DNA from: CAZJJK01 sp964546285
Lineage (GTDB): Bacteria; Spirochaetota; Spirochaetia; Treponematales; Breznakiellaceae
Assembly: GCA_964546285.1 (NCBI GenBank)
Contig: CAZJJK010000063.1
Location: 1 to 18,221 of the forward strand
Direction of reading: 5' to 3'
DNA length: 18,221 nt
The notes under the pieces were generated by a model that saw nothing but the letters and a program-made list of their open reading frames with translations, had not been told where the DNA came from and ran no database searches. This document shows, piece by piece, positions 1-7,277 of this stretch (position 1 is the first letter of the stretch; each line of letters opens with the position of its first letter). The translations under genes were made by a program, and so were the position numbers.

Positions 1-33
1 GGAGAGAAGCTGCCTAAATACGCCGTCGCTTGA
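1..33 (+). CDS. Possible 3' end of an upstream gene (partial)
   Basis: The first reading frame of the window is open from base 1 and ends at TGA 31-33, giving the residues GEKLPKYAVA. The composition is plausible for a protein tail, but ten codons cannot identify a family. Weak supporting context: the intergenic word at 61-78 has a near-copy at 14228-14245, which lies 22 bases after the stop of the nucleoside-triphosphate pyrophosphatase gene. The copy at 61 would lie 28 bases after this stop. The reading is therefore a guess supported by context, not by homology. Confidence 0.25.
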   Translation, partial: GEKLPKYAVA

Positions 34-60
34 TCGGTTCAGGAGGAAAACAGCGTAAAA

Positions 61-78
61 CAAAGCTTTGGGACACTA
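61..78 (+). repeat. Intergenic 18-base word, copy 1
   Basis: The sequence CAAAGCTTTGGGACACTA matches 14228-14245 at 16 of 18 positions (consensus CAAAGCTTYGRGACACTA). Its first ten bases, CAAAGCTTTG, are a perfect palindrome in this copy only. Both copies lie between genes on the same strand. It could be a dispersed extragenic element or a regulatory site; function unknown. Confidence 0.4.
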
Positions 79-158
79 GGGTAAAGATTACTATGGCTTC
101 CTTAAATCAGCCAATCCGGCTTATACTCCAACTCGCCGTAACACGACAAACTGTCTTA

Positions 159-164
159 TATAAT
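159..164 (+). promoter_or_regulatory. Perfect TATAAT -10-like box upstream of the 208 gene
   Basis: A consensus TATAAT lies in a locally AT-rich stretch 44 bases before the start codon at 208. I see no convincing -35 hexamer 16-18 bases upstream and no extended -10, so this is only a candidate. Apart from it and the repeat at 61-78, the leader 34-207 shows nothing recognisable; the AGGAGG at 41-46 has no start codon near it. Confidence 0.3.
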
Positions 165-207
165 ATTAAAGCGGCGTGAGCGGAAAAATAAGGAACGGCG
201 GAAAGCG

Positions 208-1713
208 ATGAAGTATTTCTTACCGCTATGCTTCGCGGCGGCGGTTGTAATTTGTGTTCTATTATTTTTAAAACCAGCTTGGTTTTTTCGTTATGAGGGC
301 GACAAGACTCCCATCGCTAAAATAATCACACCGCAAGTTGAGATTGCGAAAAACAATGAAAGCGATGAAGCCGTAATGGAACGCCGCGCTTACGAGGACG
401 CTAATCTACCTAAGATAGCGCCAGGTAATGGCGAAATAACAGTAGCTGTATTAACCGCCAATATGGATGAGGATCCGCTTGAGGAACAAGTAATCGCTTA
501 TCGTATAGCTGACGGGGAAGACAGCGCTATACATATCTCATATATCGATTTTAACGATGAAAAAGGCTTGTATGAGCGCGTTTGGGCGGATAAAAGCTCC
601 GCTACGCGCCCCAGAACGTTCAGTTTATACGCTAAGGATTTAGTCGGTGACCGTAGTGTTTGCGTAATAGCAGGCGGAATGAACGATGAAGGCGAGCAGA
701 CAATGACGGTTTTTCGGAAAGCTGTAAACACCGCTTATGGAGCGAGTTTATCAAAAATAGCGGATTTACATACCGATGGTTCTATCGTGGTATCCGAAAG
801 CGAACGTAGTCAGGCATATCATCTTGGATTGACGGAAGGCGACAGTTTTAATATTGCCACCTATGGACGCGACTTTGAATCCGGAAATTTACTGGACCAG
901 ATAGAAACGGTCTACAGCTATGATCCAGCGAGCGGTCGATATGAGCGGATGGGGGTATCTAGAATCCCAGGTATCCAAATAGAGCAACGCCGCGTACGTG
1001 AATTACTGAGTGGCACGCCAGCCAATTTTGAACGTTTTTTGGATGGCTTGTGGACTTTCTCGCCTAGCGCTGGCCAGAGCGCGGCCCAGCGTTTTCTACA
1101 CTTTGATCCAAACCGCCGCGAAGTGATTTTTTACTCGGATGACACCCAGGAAGTTTATTCTTGGCAAAATTCCAGCGCGACTCGTTATGGCTTATACATC
1201 ACGACTCAAAACGTTTCCGTTACGACACTTAGACGTCTTATCGATATAGAGCTAGCTTCCATTGATACCATTAAACTGAAGGTTTTTGAGGATGTGCGTT
1301 TAAAAATCGGCGTTGGCGGCTTATGGGATGGTAGCTATAAAAAACTATCGCCGCGTTTGAGTGAACAACGCCCTGAAACGATCAAAGGAAGAATAAACGC
1401 GCGCTATGAAGGTAGTCTTGGGGTTCTTGTTTTTAACGAATCAGGCGAATATAGCTTAACAAGCAACGCTGGAAGCCAAAATGGCCTTTACGCTTTTTAT
1501 ACGCTGTTAGACCATGAATATCTAGAATTACGTCCCTTGACTGGAGCTTCCGAGCGTACAAGCTATGAGCTACACCGAGAAAAAACGGAAGCATCAGGCG
1601 AACTCATAATACTTAGAGCGGTAAAACTAGGGGCGTCAGGCGTTACCGAACTGTTGGAAGCGGAAGCGCGCTTTACTCGAATAGAGGAAACGCCTCCAAA
1701 CCCAGCTCCTTAA
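208..1713 (+). CDS. Exported/membrane-anchored protein of unknown function, possibly pallilysin-related adhesin type
   Basis: This 501-residue protein begins with a positively charged start and one hydrophobic segment (about residues 4-24) that can act as an uncleaved signal anchor; no lipobox cysteine is placed to suggest a lipoprotein. The remainder is soluble, polar and probably outside the cytoplasmic membrane. The C-terminal third (about 385-495) alternates short strand-like stretches and resembles a small beta-barrel or lipocalin-like fold. Length and layout remind me of the spirochaetal family annotated as pallilysin-related adhesin, but that is recall, not a demonstrated match, and I see no HExxH metalloprotease motif. 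The start ATG at 208 has weak Shine-Dalgarno candidates (AGGA 191-194, GGAAAG 200-205). Base composition is visibly AT-richer than genes further right. Its 3' end overlaps the convergent SPOR gene by 41 bases. Confidence 0.75.
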   Translation: MKYFLPLCFAAAVVICVLLFLKPAWFFRYEGDKTPIAKIITPQVEIAKNNESDEAVMERRAYEDANLPKIAPGNGEITVAVLTANMDEDPLEEQVIAYRIADGEDSAIHISYIDFNDEKGLYERVWADKSSATRPRTFSLYAKDLVGDRSVCVIAGGMNDEGEQTMTVFRKAVNTAYGASLSKIADLHTDGSIVVSESERSQAYHLGLTEGDSFNIATYGRDFESGNLLDQIETVYSYDPASGRYERMGVSRIPGIQIEQRRVRELLSGTPANFERFLDGLWTFSPSAGQSAAQRFLHFDPNRREVIFYSDDTQEVYSWQNSSATRYGLYITTQNVSVTTLRRLIDIELASIDTIKLKVFEDVRLKIGVGGLWDGSYKKLSPRLSEQRPETIKGRINARYEGSLGVLVFNESGEYSLTSNAGSQNGLYAFYTLLDHEYLELRPLTGASERTSYELHREKTEASGELIILRAVKLGASGVTELLEAEARFTRIEETPPNPAP

Positions 1714-2701
1714 GAGCGAAAAGCGTTTCGTCGCTTGATTTGCCAGCGTATACCACGACAGCGCTATACGCTTCACCATCAATAGACCTTTTTTCTGTAT
1801 CCGCGCGAAAGCCCTGTTTCTGAAGCCGATCCACCAACTCGGAAGCGTTTGACAAAAGCCGGAACAAGCCGACCTGTAGCTTGATTTCGCTATTTGAATC
1901 GGGAATTTCTGAATATGTACTTGTAATAAATGAAGATACGACTTTCGCTTCGCCGCCAAGCACCGAGCGAGTCGCTTCAACAAAAGCACTCCGCCCTGGA
2001 TGGAGTAGGAGTAAAGGCGTCAGCGCTTCAGTCGTACCGGAAGAAGGACTGAGAGCCCTGGCTTCCGGGCTATTTGGATACTGAGCCATCAAACGCTTAA
2101 GCGCGGTCTCACTGCCGTCCAAGCGATAACGCAGATAGAGCAAAACCGGTTCTAAATCAGGCCCCGACTCAATCGTTTTATCGTTTTCAGAGGATGTTAG
2201 AACACGCTCATCGGTATTAACCACATCATCAGTGTTAAATTGTTTCCCGCGGACAGTCGCGACTAATAAGGATAAACGAGACGCCTCTGTTTTAATAGAA
2301 TCAGACCGTCCGGTTTGTAGAACCGTTCTTAAGTCAGCGTCGGCCCTATCAAAATCCCCACACAGAATAAGGCAACGGGCTGAGCGTAATAGAGCTGAAT
2401 CGTCCCGTTCCCCGGACGCGGCGAAAGCGGCTTCCCGCCATGCGGCCGCGGCGGTTCCATAATCCAAGGACAATTCATAAAGACAAGCTAGATCGATATA
2501 AGCCCTTCTCTTTGCCTCTCCGCGTTCCGTTTGGGCGGTTGCCTCAGCTTCTCCGACCACTGTTTTATAGTCCAAGCCAATTTGGGCTTCTTCGACTTCT
2601 TGGGTTTCCGTTGTATCCGGCTCCGCCCAGACGAAACCGGAAAAACCCAAAAACACGAGCGCTAAGGCTAGGCGCTTAATCAATCCCAAATTCAGGCTCA
2701 T
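1673..2701 (-). CDS. Exported TPR/SPOR-domain protein
   Basis: The frame is open further upstream (to 2788), but the ATG at 2701 is preferred. It gives a classical signal peptide (MSLNLGLIKR, hydrophobic core 9-25, probable cleavage after VWA, residue 26), and GGAAG lies just upstream. The mature protein (342 residues in total) has alanine-rich helical repeats at about 62-130 and 184-220 that look like tetratricopeptide repeats. Its C-terminal domain (about 273-340) has the SPOR pattern: IKLQVGLF at the start, helix NASELVDRLQKQGF, then paired strands. SPOR domains bind glycan strands stripped of stem peptides and recruit proteins to septal or remodelled peptidoglycan. The likely site is the periplasm, with a role in envelope assembly or division. 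The gene is last in the folD operon and its start overlaps the lapA-like gene by 26 bases. Confidence 0.8.
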   Translation of the reverse strand: MSLNLGLIKRLALALVFLGFSGFVWAEPDTTETQEVEEAQIGLDYKTVVGEAEATAQTERGEAKRRAYIDLACLYELSLDYGTAAAAWREAAFAASGERDDSALLRSARCLILCGDFDRADADLRTVLQTGRSDSIKTEASRLSLLVATVRGKQFNTDDVVNTDERVLTSSENDKTIESGPDLEPVLLYLRYRLDGSETALKRLMAQYPNSPEARALSPSSGTTEALTPLLLLHPGRSAFVEATRSVLGGEAKVVSSFITSTYSEIPDSNSEIKLQVGLFRLLSNASELVDRLQKQGFRADTEKRSIDGEAYSAVVVYAGKSSDETLFALKELGLEAFPLFE

Positions 2702-3014
2702 CCACTTCCGCTTTTTGATCAGTGTTAGGATCTTTTTTTGACCGGCCACTTCGTCGTTTTTTCGCGGGAACCTTATCGTACACGGCATTTTCCATAGACT
2801 CGGTTCTAGGAGGACTTTTATGCCGCCTAAAGAACGCGGCTGGCAGGGCTATGATCATACCGGCGCAAAACGATGCCAACACGGTTAAAAATACTGGTAC
2901 AGCGTGAAAGGTATAAAAACCAAAAGACACGTCACAAGCGTTCTTTAGATTTAGTCCGATAAAAATCGTGATGAGGACAATGAGTATTATGAAGGGCAGG
3001 CTTCGCCATGACAC
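2676..3014 (-). CDS. LapA-like (DUF1049) two-helix membrane protein
   Basis: This protein of 112 residues has two transmembrane segments (about 6-23 and 38-60) followed by a basic, lysine/arginine-rich cytoplasmic tail and an acidic end. This layout and the sequence of the second helix fit the LapA/DUF1049 family, whose E. coli member works with LapB in controlling lipopolysaccharide synthesis. Treponemes generally lack LPS, so that role should not be transferred. The start is GTG at 3014: a strong AAGGAGG lies about 9 bases upstream, whereas the nearby ATG at 3009 is in another frame. The gene overlaps the end of miaB by 28 bases and the start of the SPOR gene by 26, which suggests translational coupling. 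The coupled SPOR partner supports an envelope role. Confidence 0.7.
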   Translation of the reverse strand: MSWRSLPFIILIVLITIFIGLNLKNACDVSFGFYTFHAVPVFLTVLASFCAGMIIALPAAFFRRHKSPPRTESMENAVYDKVPAKKRRSGRSKKDPNTDQKAEVDEPEFGID

Positions 3015-4321
3015 TGGACAACCTCCTTAGCCCGAAAGGTATTTCCCCGAAGCGCTAGTAAATCCACGGTAGTGAAAGAACCAAGCAGCTCCGGTTTTCC
3101 GGGAAAAACGACCATTTCATCGCGCTCGGTACGCGCCAATAACTCCGCTGAGTTTTTGCGTGAATAAGTTTCCACCAGCACTTCCGCTCTCTGACCAAGC
3201 CTTTCTTTCATCGCTTCCTTGGTATGCGCGGTTTGAAGAGCTATCACTCTGGCGAGCCGTTCCTTCTTAATCGCGTCTGGTATACGGTCAGGCAAAGAGT
3301 AAGCCGCGGTCCCTTCCCTTGGATTGTAGTGATACATATACGCGTAAAGAAAACGAACACGTTTCATTAAGTCCAAAGTTTGGTCCACATCATCTTCCGT
3401 TTCGCCGGGAAAACCTATAAGTATATCGGTTGAAAGAGATACATCCGGTAGAGCCGTTCTTATATTATCGACTAAACGAAGATAATCGTCACGGGTATAG
3501 CGGCGATTCATCGCGTTAAGAACGCGATCAGAGCCATGTTGAACACAGAGGTGAATATGACGGCATAAATTACGATGATCGCGCATAACCGCGATTAAGC
3601 GAGGCGAGAAATCCTTAGGGTGACTGGATAAAAATCGTATCCACCGTATTGTCTTAGCCCGTTCGGCCACCGCCGCTAAAATATCCGGAAAATCAATAAC
3701 GCCAGCCTCGTCATCCCATCGATATGAATTCACATTCTGGCCAAGCAGAGTTATTTCTCTAACTCCCTGTTCTTCTAGTATATCGATCTCGGCCATAATT
3801 GAACTGGGCTGTCTGGACAGTTCGCGGCCACGGACATAGGGGACGATACAATAGGTGCAAAAATTGTTACAGCCGTGCATTATCGGCACAAAGCTACGAA
3901 AACTACCGCTTTCCAAGTGCGATGAGGCAAAAGAAAAAACCGGTTTTTCCCCATCATCCACATAGGGGCGGCCGTTTTCCAGCGCTTCCAGGATAGCCGG
4001 AAAGCGGGCTCGCTCCGACGTGCCTAACACATAATCCACCGGGGACTCCGCGGCACTAAGCTGGTCATGGAGCCTCTCGGCCATACAGCCAACGACAAGC
4101 AGCGTAAAGTTTCGACGCTTTCTTTTTGCCGCGTAATGAGCTATGCGGCCTAAAGCACGGGTTTCAGCGGTTGCTCTAACGGAACAGGTGTTGATTAAGA
4201 CGAGATCGGCCTCATCGGGGTCGGCGGCTGGAGACCAACGACGCTCAACCAAGATCAACTCATAGGCGGCGGATTCCGCCCTATTCATTTGACAGCCGTA
4301 AGTCTCCACAAAATAACGCAT
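2987..4321 (-). CDS. miaB: tRNA-2-methylthio-N6-dimethylallyladenosine synthase MiaB
   Basis: MiaB is a radical-SAM methylthiotransferase that converts i6A to ms2i6A at position 37 of tRNAs reading UNN codons. The 444-residue length is normal. The N-terminal UPF0004 domain carries the three cysteines that hold the auxiliary cluster, C10 (YGCQMN), C46 (NTCSVR) and C79 (VGCM). The radical-SAM domain has the canonical CxxxCxxC at C151, C155 and C158 (GCNNFCTYC). A TRAM-like domain forms the C-terminus (about 380-440). The GCNNFCTYCIVPYVRG stretch favours MiaB over RimO or MtaB. One conserved strand reads HLCVQHGSDR where most MiaB proteins, from memory, have LPVQSGSD. The ATG at 4321 follows GGAAAG closely, and the gene lies 10 bases after the preceding small membrane-protein gene in the same operon. 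Confidence 0.95.
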   Translation of the reverse strand: MRYFVETYGCQMNRAESAAYELILVERRWSPAADPDEADLVLINTCSVRATAETRALGRIAHYAAKRKRRNFTLLVVGCMAERLHDQLSAAESPVDYVLGTSERARFPAILEALENGRPYVDDGEKPVFSFASSHLESGSFRSFVPIMHGCNNFCTYCIVPYVRGRELSRQPSSIMAEIDILEEQGVREITLLGQNVNSYRWDDEAGVIDFPDILAAVAERAKTIRWIRFLSSHPKDFSPRLIAVMRDHRNLCRHIHLCVQHGSDRVLNAMNRRYTRDDYLRLVDNIRTALPDVSLSTDILIGFPGETEDDVDQTLDLMKRVRFLYAYMYHYNPREGTAAYSLPDRIPDAIKKERLARVIALQTAHTKEAMKERLGQRAEVLVETYSRKNSAELLARTERDEMVVFPGKPELLGSFTTVDLLALRGNTFRAKEVVQCHGEACPS

Positions 4322-4331
4322 AACTTTCCGC

Positions 4332-4682
4332 TTAGGAGCGGCTCTTCAGCCCCTTAAAGAATTTTATACCATTCCAAAGTCCCATTCCAAAAAGGCCAAT
4401 GGTGGCGAGACCCAGAAGGGGACCGGCCAAGCCGGAGAGGAAGGGTATTTTGGACAGCAAAGCCAAAGCTCCCGCCGCGGCTACGATAAAACCGCTTCGT
4501 TTTTCACTTGCCTCCTTGGATGTAGCCGCGGCTAAACCAATAAGGGCAACTACGGCGCCGGCCGCGATGCCAAAAACCGAAGGCAAGGCGCCAAGCACCA
4601 ATAAACCGATTCCGCCGGCAAGCCCGCCGACAGCCGCGACGCCCTGCTTTGTGAGCGTCCTTTGGGGTACTAGGTCATTCAT
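4332..4682 (-). CDS. Small glycine/alanine-rich membrane protein of unknown function
   Basis: A protein of 116 residues made mostly of hydrophobic glycine- and alanine-rich helices. I see two adjacent segments at about 13-33 and 34-52, a charged break (TSKEASEKRSG), and two more at about 64-77 and 83-103, ending in a basic tail (KFFKGLKSRS). It probably has four short transmembrane helices with the C-terminus in the cytoplasm. I do not recognise the family. The start ATG has AAGGAG seven bases upstream and overlaps the folE2 stop as ATGA, so translation is probably coupled to folE2; miaB follows after 10 bases. The strict packing in the operon supports it being a real gene, but says little about its role. 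Confidence 0.75.
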   Translation of the reverse strand: MNDLVPQRTLTKQGVAAVGGLAGGIGLLVLGALPSVFGIAAGAVVALIGLAAATSKEASEKRSGFIVAAAGALALLSKIPFLSGLAGPLLGLATIGLFGMGLWNGIKFFKGLKSRS

Positions 4683-5467
4683 CGACTCGCTCCTTCACGC
4701 GGACCGTATTCAGCGTACGCGAACGCGCTATGATTATGGATGCTCTCGAAATTCTCCGCTTTTACCGAAAAACGGGGAAAACGATTGAGCGATCGGATTC
4801 CAATATACACATCGCGCACGACATCTTCAACGAACTTCGGATTATCATAGGCTTGTTCGGTCACAAATTTCTCATCTTCGCGCTTAAGCAGGGTATAGAC
4901 CGGGCTGGAGGCGGCGCCTTCCACTAAGGCGATAAGATCCTCTATCCAAAAAAAAGGACCAAGCTTAACTTCCGCCGTAACCAGACCGCGTTGGTTGTGT
5001 GCGCCCCGCTGGCTGATAGCCTTGGAACAGGGACACACCGTTTGCACGGGAACGGCGACCGAAACAAAAAAATCTCTCTGACCGGCTTGGACTTCCGCCT
5101 CATAACGACAATCATAAGACAGAGAGCTAACCAACCCGGATACTGGAGCCGATTTATCGATAAAGTAGGGAAAGGAGATGCTGCCATAGGCGGCTTTCGC
5201 GTCCAAGGAAGCCCTGATTTCCTCAAGCATTTCCAGGCAACGCGGCATGGACAGGTCGTTCCTATGCCGTTGAAAAGCCTCAATAAAGCGGCTCATGTGA
5301 GTTCCCTTAAAATGGCGCGGCAGATCGGCGTAAAGATCAACCACCGCTTGCGTATGCTGGGTGCCTCGGTCTTTATCTAGAACAACGATAGGATAGCGAA
5401 CCCCCTTGACGCCAACCTTGGCTAAAGGAACATCTCGCTCATCCACTTGGTTTTGAACATCAACCAT
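4679..5467 (-). CDS. folE2: GTP cyclohydrolase IB (FolE2)
   Basis: FolE2 converts GTP to 7,8-dihydroneopterin triphosphate, the first step of folate synthesis and of queuosine (preQ0) synthesis. It is structurally unrelated to the zinc enzyme FolE. The 262-residue length is normal. The diagnostic stretch is VCPCSKAISQRGAHNQR, with C145-P-C147; in this family the first cysteine is the catalytic/metal ligand. The start at 5467 lies four bases after the folD stop with only a weak Shine-Dalgarno, so coupled translation is likely. The 3' end overlaps the next gene by ATGA. In other bacteria folE2 is often zinc-responsive; I see no site suggesting that here because the gene is internal to an operon. 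No other folate-synthesis gene is in the window. Confidence 0.95.
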   Translation of the reverse strand: MVDVQNQVDERDVPLAKVGVKGVRYPIVVLDKDRGTQHTQAVVDLYADLPRHFKGTHMSRFIEAFQRHRNDLSMPRCLEMLEEIRASLDAKAAYGSISFPYFIDKSAPVSGLVSSLSYDCRYEAEVQAGQRDFFVSVAVPVQTVCPCSKAISQRGAHNQRGLVTAEVKLGPFFWIEDLIALVEGAASSPVYTLLKREDEKFVTEQAYDNPKFVEDVVRDVYIGIRSLNRFPRFSVKAENFESIHNHSAFAYAEYGPREGASR

Positions 5468-5471
5468 CGGC

Positions 5472-6341
5472 TTATACCCGTTCCGCGGCTTCTACCACAT
5501 TTCGGAGTAGCATAGCTATGGTCATAGGCCCCACCCCGCCAGGCACCGGAGTGATGAAAGACGCCTTCTCCTTAACGGCGGTGAAATCGACATCGCCAAC
5601 CAGACGGTAGCCTTTTTTGGACAGAGGGTCCGGCACCCTGTTTACGCCAACATCGATAATGGCGACGCCGTCCTTTACCATATCGGCGGTAATTAAGCCG
5701 GGGCGGCCAACAGCGGCGATAAGGATATCGGCGGAACGAGTATGAGAGGGAAGGTTTTCGGTGCCAGTGTGGCAAAGGGTAACGGTAGCGTTGACATCGC
5801 GGCGGACCAACAGGGAAGCTAGCGGCTTTCCTACGATATTGGACCGTCCAACTATAACGGCATGAGCCCCGTTTGTACGGATGTTTGTTTCCTTAAGCAA
5901 GGAAATTACTCCGTTTGGCGTACAGGGGAGAAACCCTGGCCGGCCAAGCACCAAATTACCCACGGAAACCGCGCAAAAGCCGTCCACATCCTTAACCGGA
6001 TCAATAGCTTCCACAATACGCGCTTCACGGATATGGCTAGGAAGGGGCAACTGAACTAAAATTCCATGTACATCGGGATCGGCGTTAAGCCGGGCGATTA
6101 GGGCTAAAAGCTCATCCTCGGACGTATCGGCTTTTAGGCGATGATCACGACCCATCATGCCGCTCGCCGCCAAGGCCTTTTCTTTACCGGCGACATAGGA
6201 CAGCGAGGCGGGATCCTCTCCAACCAAAACGACCGCCAAACAGGGTATAATGCCGCGCAAGCGTAGTTTCGCGCACCGTTCAGCGGCTTCAGACCTGATT
6301 TTCGCCGCGACAGTCTTGCCATCTATAGTAATCGCCGACAT
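5472..6341 (-). CDS. folD: Bifunctional methylenetetrahydrofolate dehydrogenase/cyclohydrolase FolD
   Basis: FolD interconverts 5,10-methylene-, 5,10-methenyl- and 10-formyl-tetrahydrofolate using NADP, feeding purine and formyl-methionine synthesis. The 289-residue protein has the expected motifs in order: YVAGKEKA with Y49 and catalytic K53, VQLPLP, PVKDVDGF, PCTPNGV, the Rossmann nucleotide-binding stretch VGRSNIVGKPLA, CHTGT, and the C-terminal PVPGGVGPMT signature. The start ATG at 6341 has an excellent AAGGAGG four bases upstream. It is the first gene of the - strand operon and is transcribed divergently from the outer-membrane barrel gene. In acetogenic termite-gut treponemes FolD is also part of the methyl branch of reductive acetogenesis, but nothing else from that pathway is present here. 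Confidence 0.97.
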   Translation of the reverse strand: MSAITIDGKTVAAKIRSEAAERCAKLRLRGIIPCLAVVLVGEDPASLSYVAGKEKALAASGMMGRDHRLKADTSEDELLALIARLNADPDVHGILVQLPLPSHIREARIVEAIDPVKDVDGFCAVSVGNLVLGRPGFLPCTPNGVISLLKETNIRTNGAHAVIVGRSNIVGKPLASLLVRRDVNATVTLCHTGTENLPSHTRSADILIAAVGRPGLITADMVKDGVAIIDVGVNRVPDPLSKKGYRLVGDVDFTAVKEKASFITPVPGGVGPMTIAMLLRNVVEAAERV

Positions 6342-6393
6342 AAGCCCTCCTTAGCGCGGCGGTAACCGTGAGGACCGTCACGTTGTTAGTATC

Positions 6394-6423
6394 GTTGTAC
6401 CACGCGGCTGGAATCGGGGACAA
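6394..6423 (-). promoter_or_regulatory. Weak candidate promoter for the folD operon
   Basis: Read on the - strand, TTGTCC (6423-6418) and TACAAC (6399-6394) are 18 bases apart; each matches the sigma-70 consensus at four of six positions. Transcription would begin near 6387, giving a leader of about 46 bases before folD. The rest of the 246-base divergent region 6342-6587 shows a small inverted repeat at 6507-6521 and the ribosome-binding site of the + strand gene, but no better promoter. Confidence 0.25.
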
Positions 6424-6506
6424 GTCCACGGAAAGCGCGTTTCGCTTAAACCTGTCGTATGCCTTGTCAGAAAGACCTGGCATAGGGTATCGTTGGGGCC
6501 GCTTGT

Positions 6507-6521
6507 CCGAGCCGCGCTCGG
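6507..6521. repeat. Short inverted repeat in the folD/barrel divergent region
   Basis: CCGAGC-CGC-GCTCGG is a perfect six-base inverted repeat with a three-base centre, about 65 bases before the + strand start and 165 before folD. It could bind a dimeric regulator or form a short hairpin in the barrel mRNA leader. It lacks a proper T-run for termination of a known transcript. Confidence 0.3.
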
Positions 6522-6587
6522 CCGTTTTCGGTTATCTTTAGGTTCCGATCCGCGCCGATAACGCAAAAACCGGTTCAGGAGTTTTTA

Positions 6588-7268
6588 ATGATACGATCAG
6601 CCGGGATCTTAAGTTTTTTGTTAGCTACCTTTATTAGCTGCTTTACCCTTTACGCTCAAGCCGCGGAAGTCGGCGGCGCTCAAGACGGCAAGCCGGAAAC
6701 GGCACGGGTGCCATCTCTGGAAGAAAGCGATGAGCTGATAATAATCAGAGATGAAGAAGCGATCACGGCGCCGAGCGTGTACAATCCTGGTGATCAAACT
6801 TTTGGTGTCGATTTAGGGCTCACCTTTCCTCTGTTTTTTATTAGTCCCGATGGGTCAGCCTTAGCCAATAAGATAAAGCTTGGCGGCTGCGGTATGCTTA
6901 GCTATGATTATTACCTAACGGAGAATTTCGCTTTAGGCGGGGAATTCGGCGGCATGTTCGCTCCCACCGTAGGCGGGAATATGTTGTATATTATGCCCTT
7001 TGGTCTCCGCGCTACCTGGCAATTTATCAACGGGTCCTTTGAATTCCCACTTTCTCTACTGATTGGGACCGCCTCTCAAAGCTACTTAACTTCCAATTAT
7101 TTTGGCTTATTCGTAAAGCCCGCGGTCTCCGCCTATTGGCGTTTTAATCCCGATTGGTCGTTCGGCGCCGCCGCGGCATGGTGGTGGGTTCCCCAGTGGG
7201 CTGAGGATAATAAATCCTCTTACGGCAATATCCTGCAAATCACGCTTGGTACACGTTACCATTTCTGA
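6588..7268 (+). CDS. Small outer-membrane beta-barrel protein (TP0733/OmpW-like)
   Basis: The 226-residue protein starts with a signal sequence (about 1-26, ending YAQAA). C18 within FISC also loosely fits the relaxed spirochaetal lipobox, so lipidation cannot be excluded. An acidic linker (28-60) is followed by alternating strands rich in aromatic residues and glycine, from about residue 65 (QTFGVDLGLTFPLFF) to the terminal TLGTRYHF. The phenylalanine end is typical of proteins inserted by BamA. Length and strand number suggest an eight-stranded barrel. It resembles the Treponema pallidum TP0733 family, modelled as an OmpW/OmpX-type barrel, and its position next to folD also fits my recollection of that locus. 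The ATG has AGGAG six bases upstream. A lipoprotein gene follows after nine bases and is probably co-transcribed. Confidence 0.8.
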   Translation: MIRSAGILSFLLATFISCFTLYAQAAEVGGAQDGKPETARVPSLEESDELIIIRDEEAITAPSVYNPGDQTFGVDLGLTFPLFFISPDGSALANKIKLGGCGMLSYDYYLTENFALGGEFGGMFAPTVGGNMLYIMPFGLRATWQFINGSFEFPLSLLIGTASQSYLTSNYFGLFVKPAVSAYWRFNPDWSFGAAAAWWWVPQWAEDNKSSYGNILQITLGTRYHF

Positions 7269-7277
7269 GGACGGTAT

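Noticed and set aside
41..46. AGGAGG near the left edge as a ribosome-binding site
   Set aside because: No start codon with an open frame lies 5-12 bases downstream.
93..179. A 28-codon open frame (MASLNQPIRL...) in the leader of the first gene
   Set aside because: Only a weak AGGG precedes it and it runs across the candidate -10 box; such a short frame is expected by chance.
1715..1735. Small hairpin after the stop of the 208 gene (CGAAA-AGCG-TTTCG)
   Set aside because: Five or six pairs with an AT-rich stem and no T-run, and it lies within the coding sequence of the convergent gene; too weak for a terminator.
2702..2788. A longer N-terminus for the TPR/SPOR protein
   Set aside because: It would bury the clear signal peptide behind 29 charged residues and extend the overlap with the LapA-like gene to 113 bases.
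6289..6483. A 64-codon open frame on the - strand upstream of and overlapping folD
   Set aside because: Its sequence looks protein-like in part, but it has no Shine-Dalgarno, overlaps folD by 53 bases in another frame, and runs through the strong folD ribosome-binding site. Conservation in relatives would be needed to revive it.
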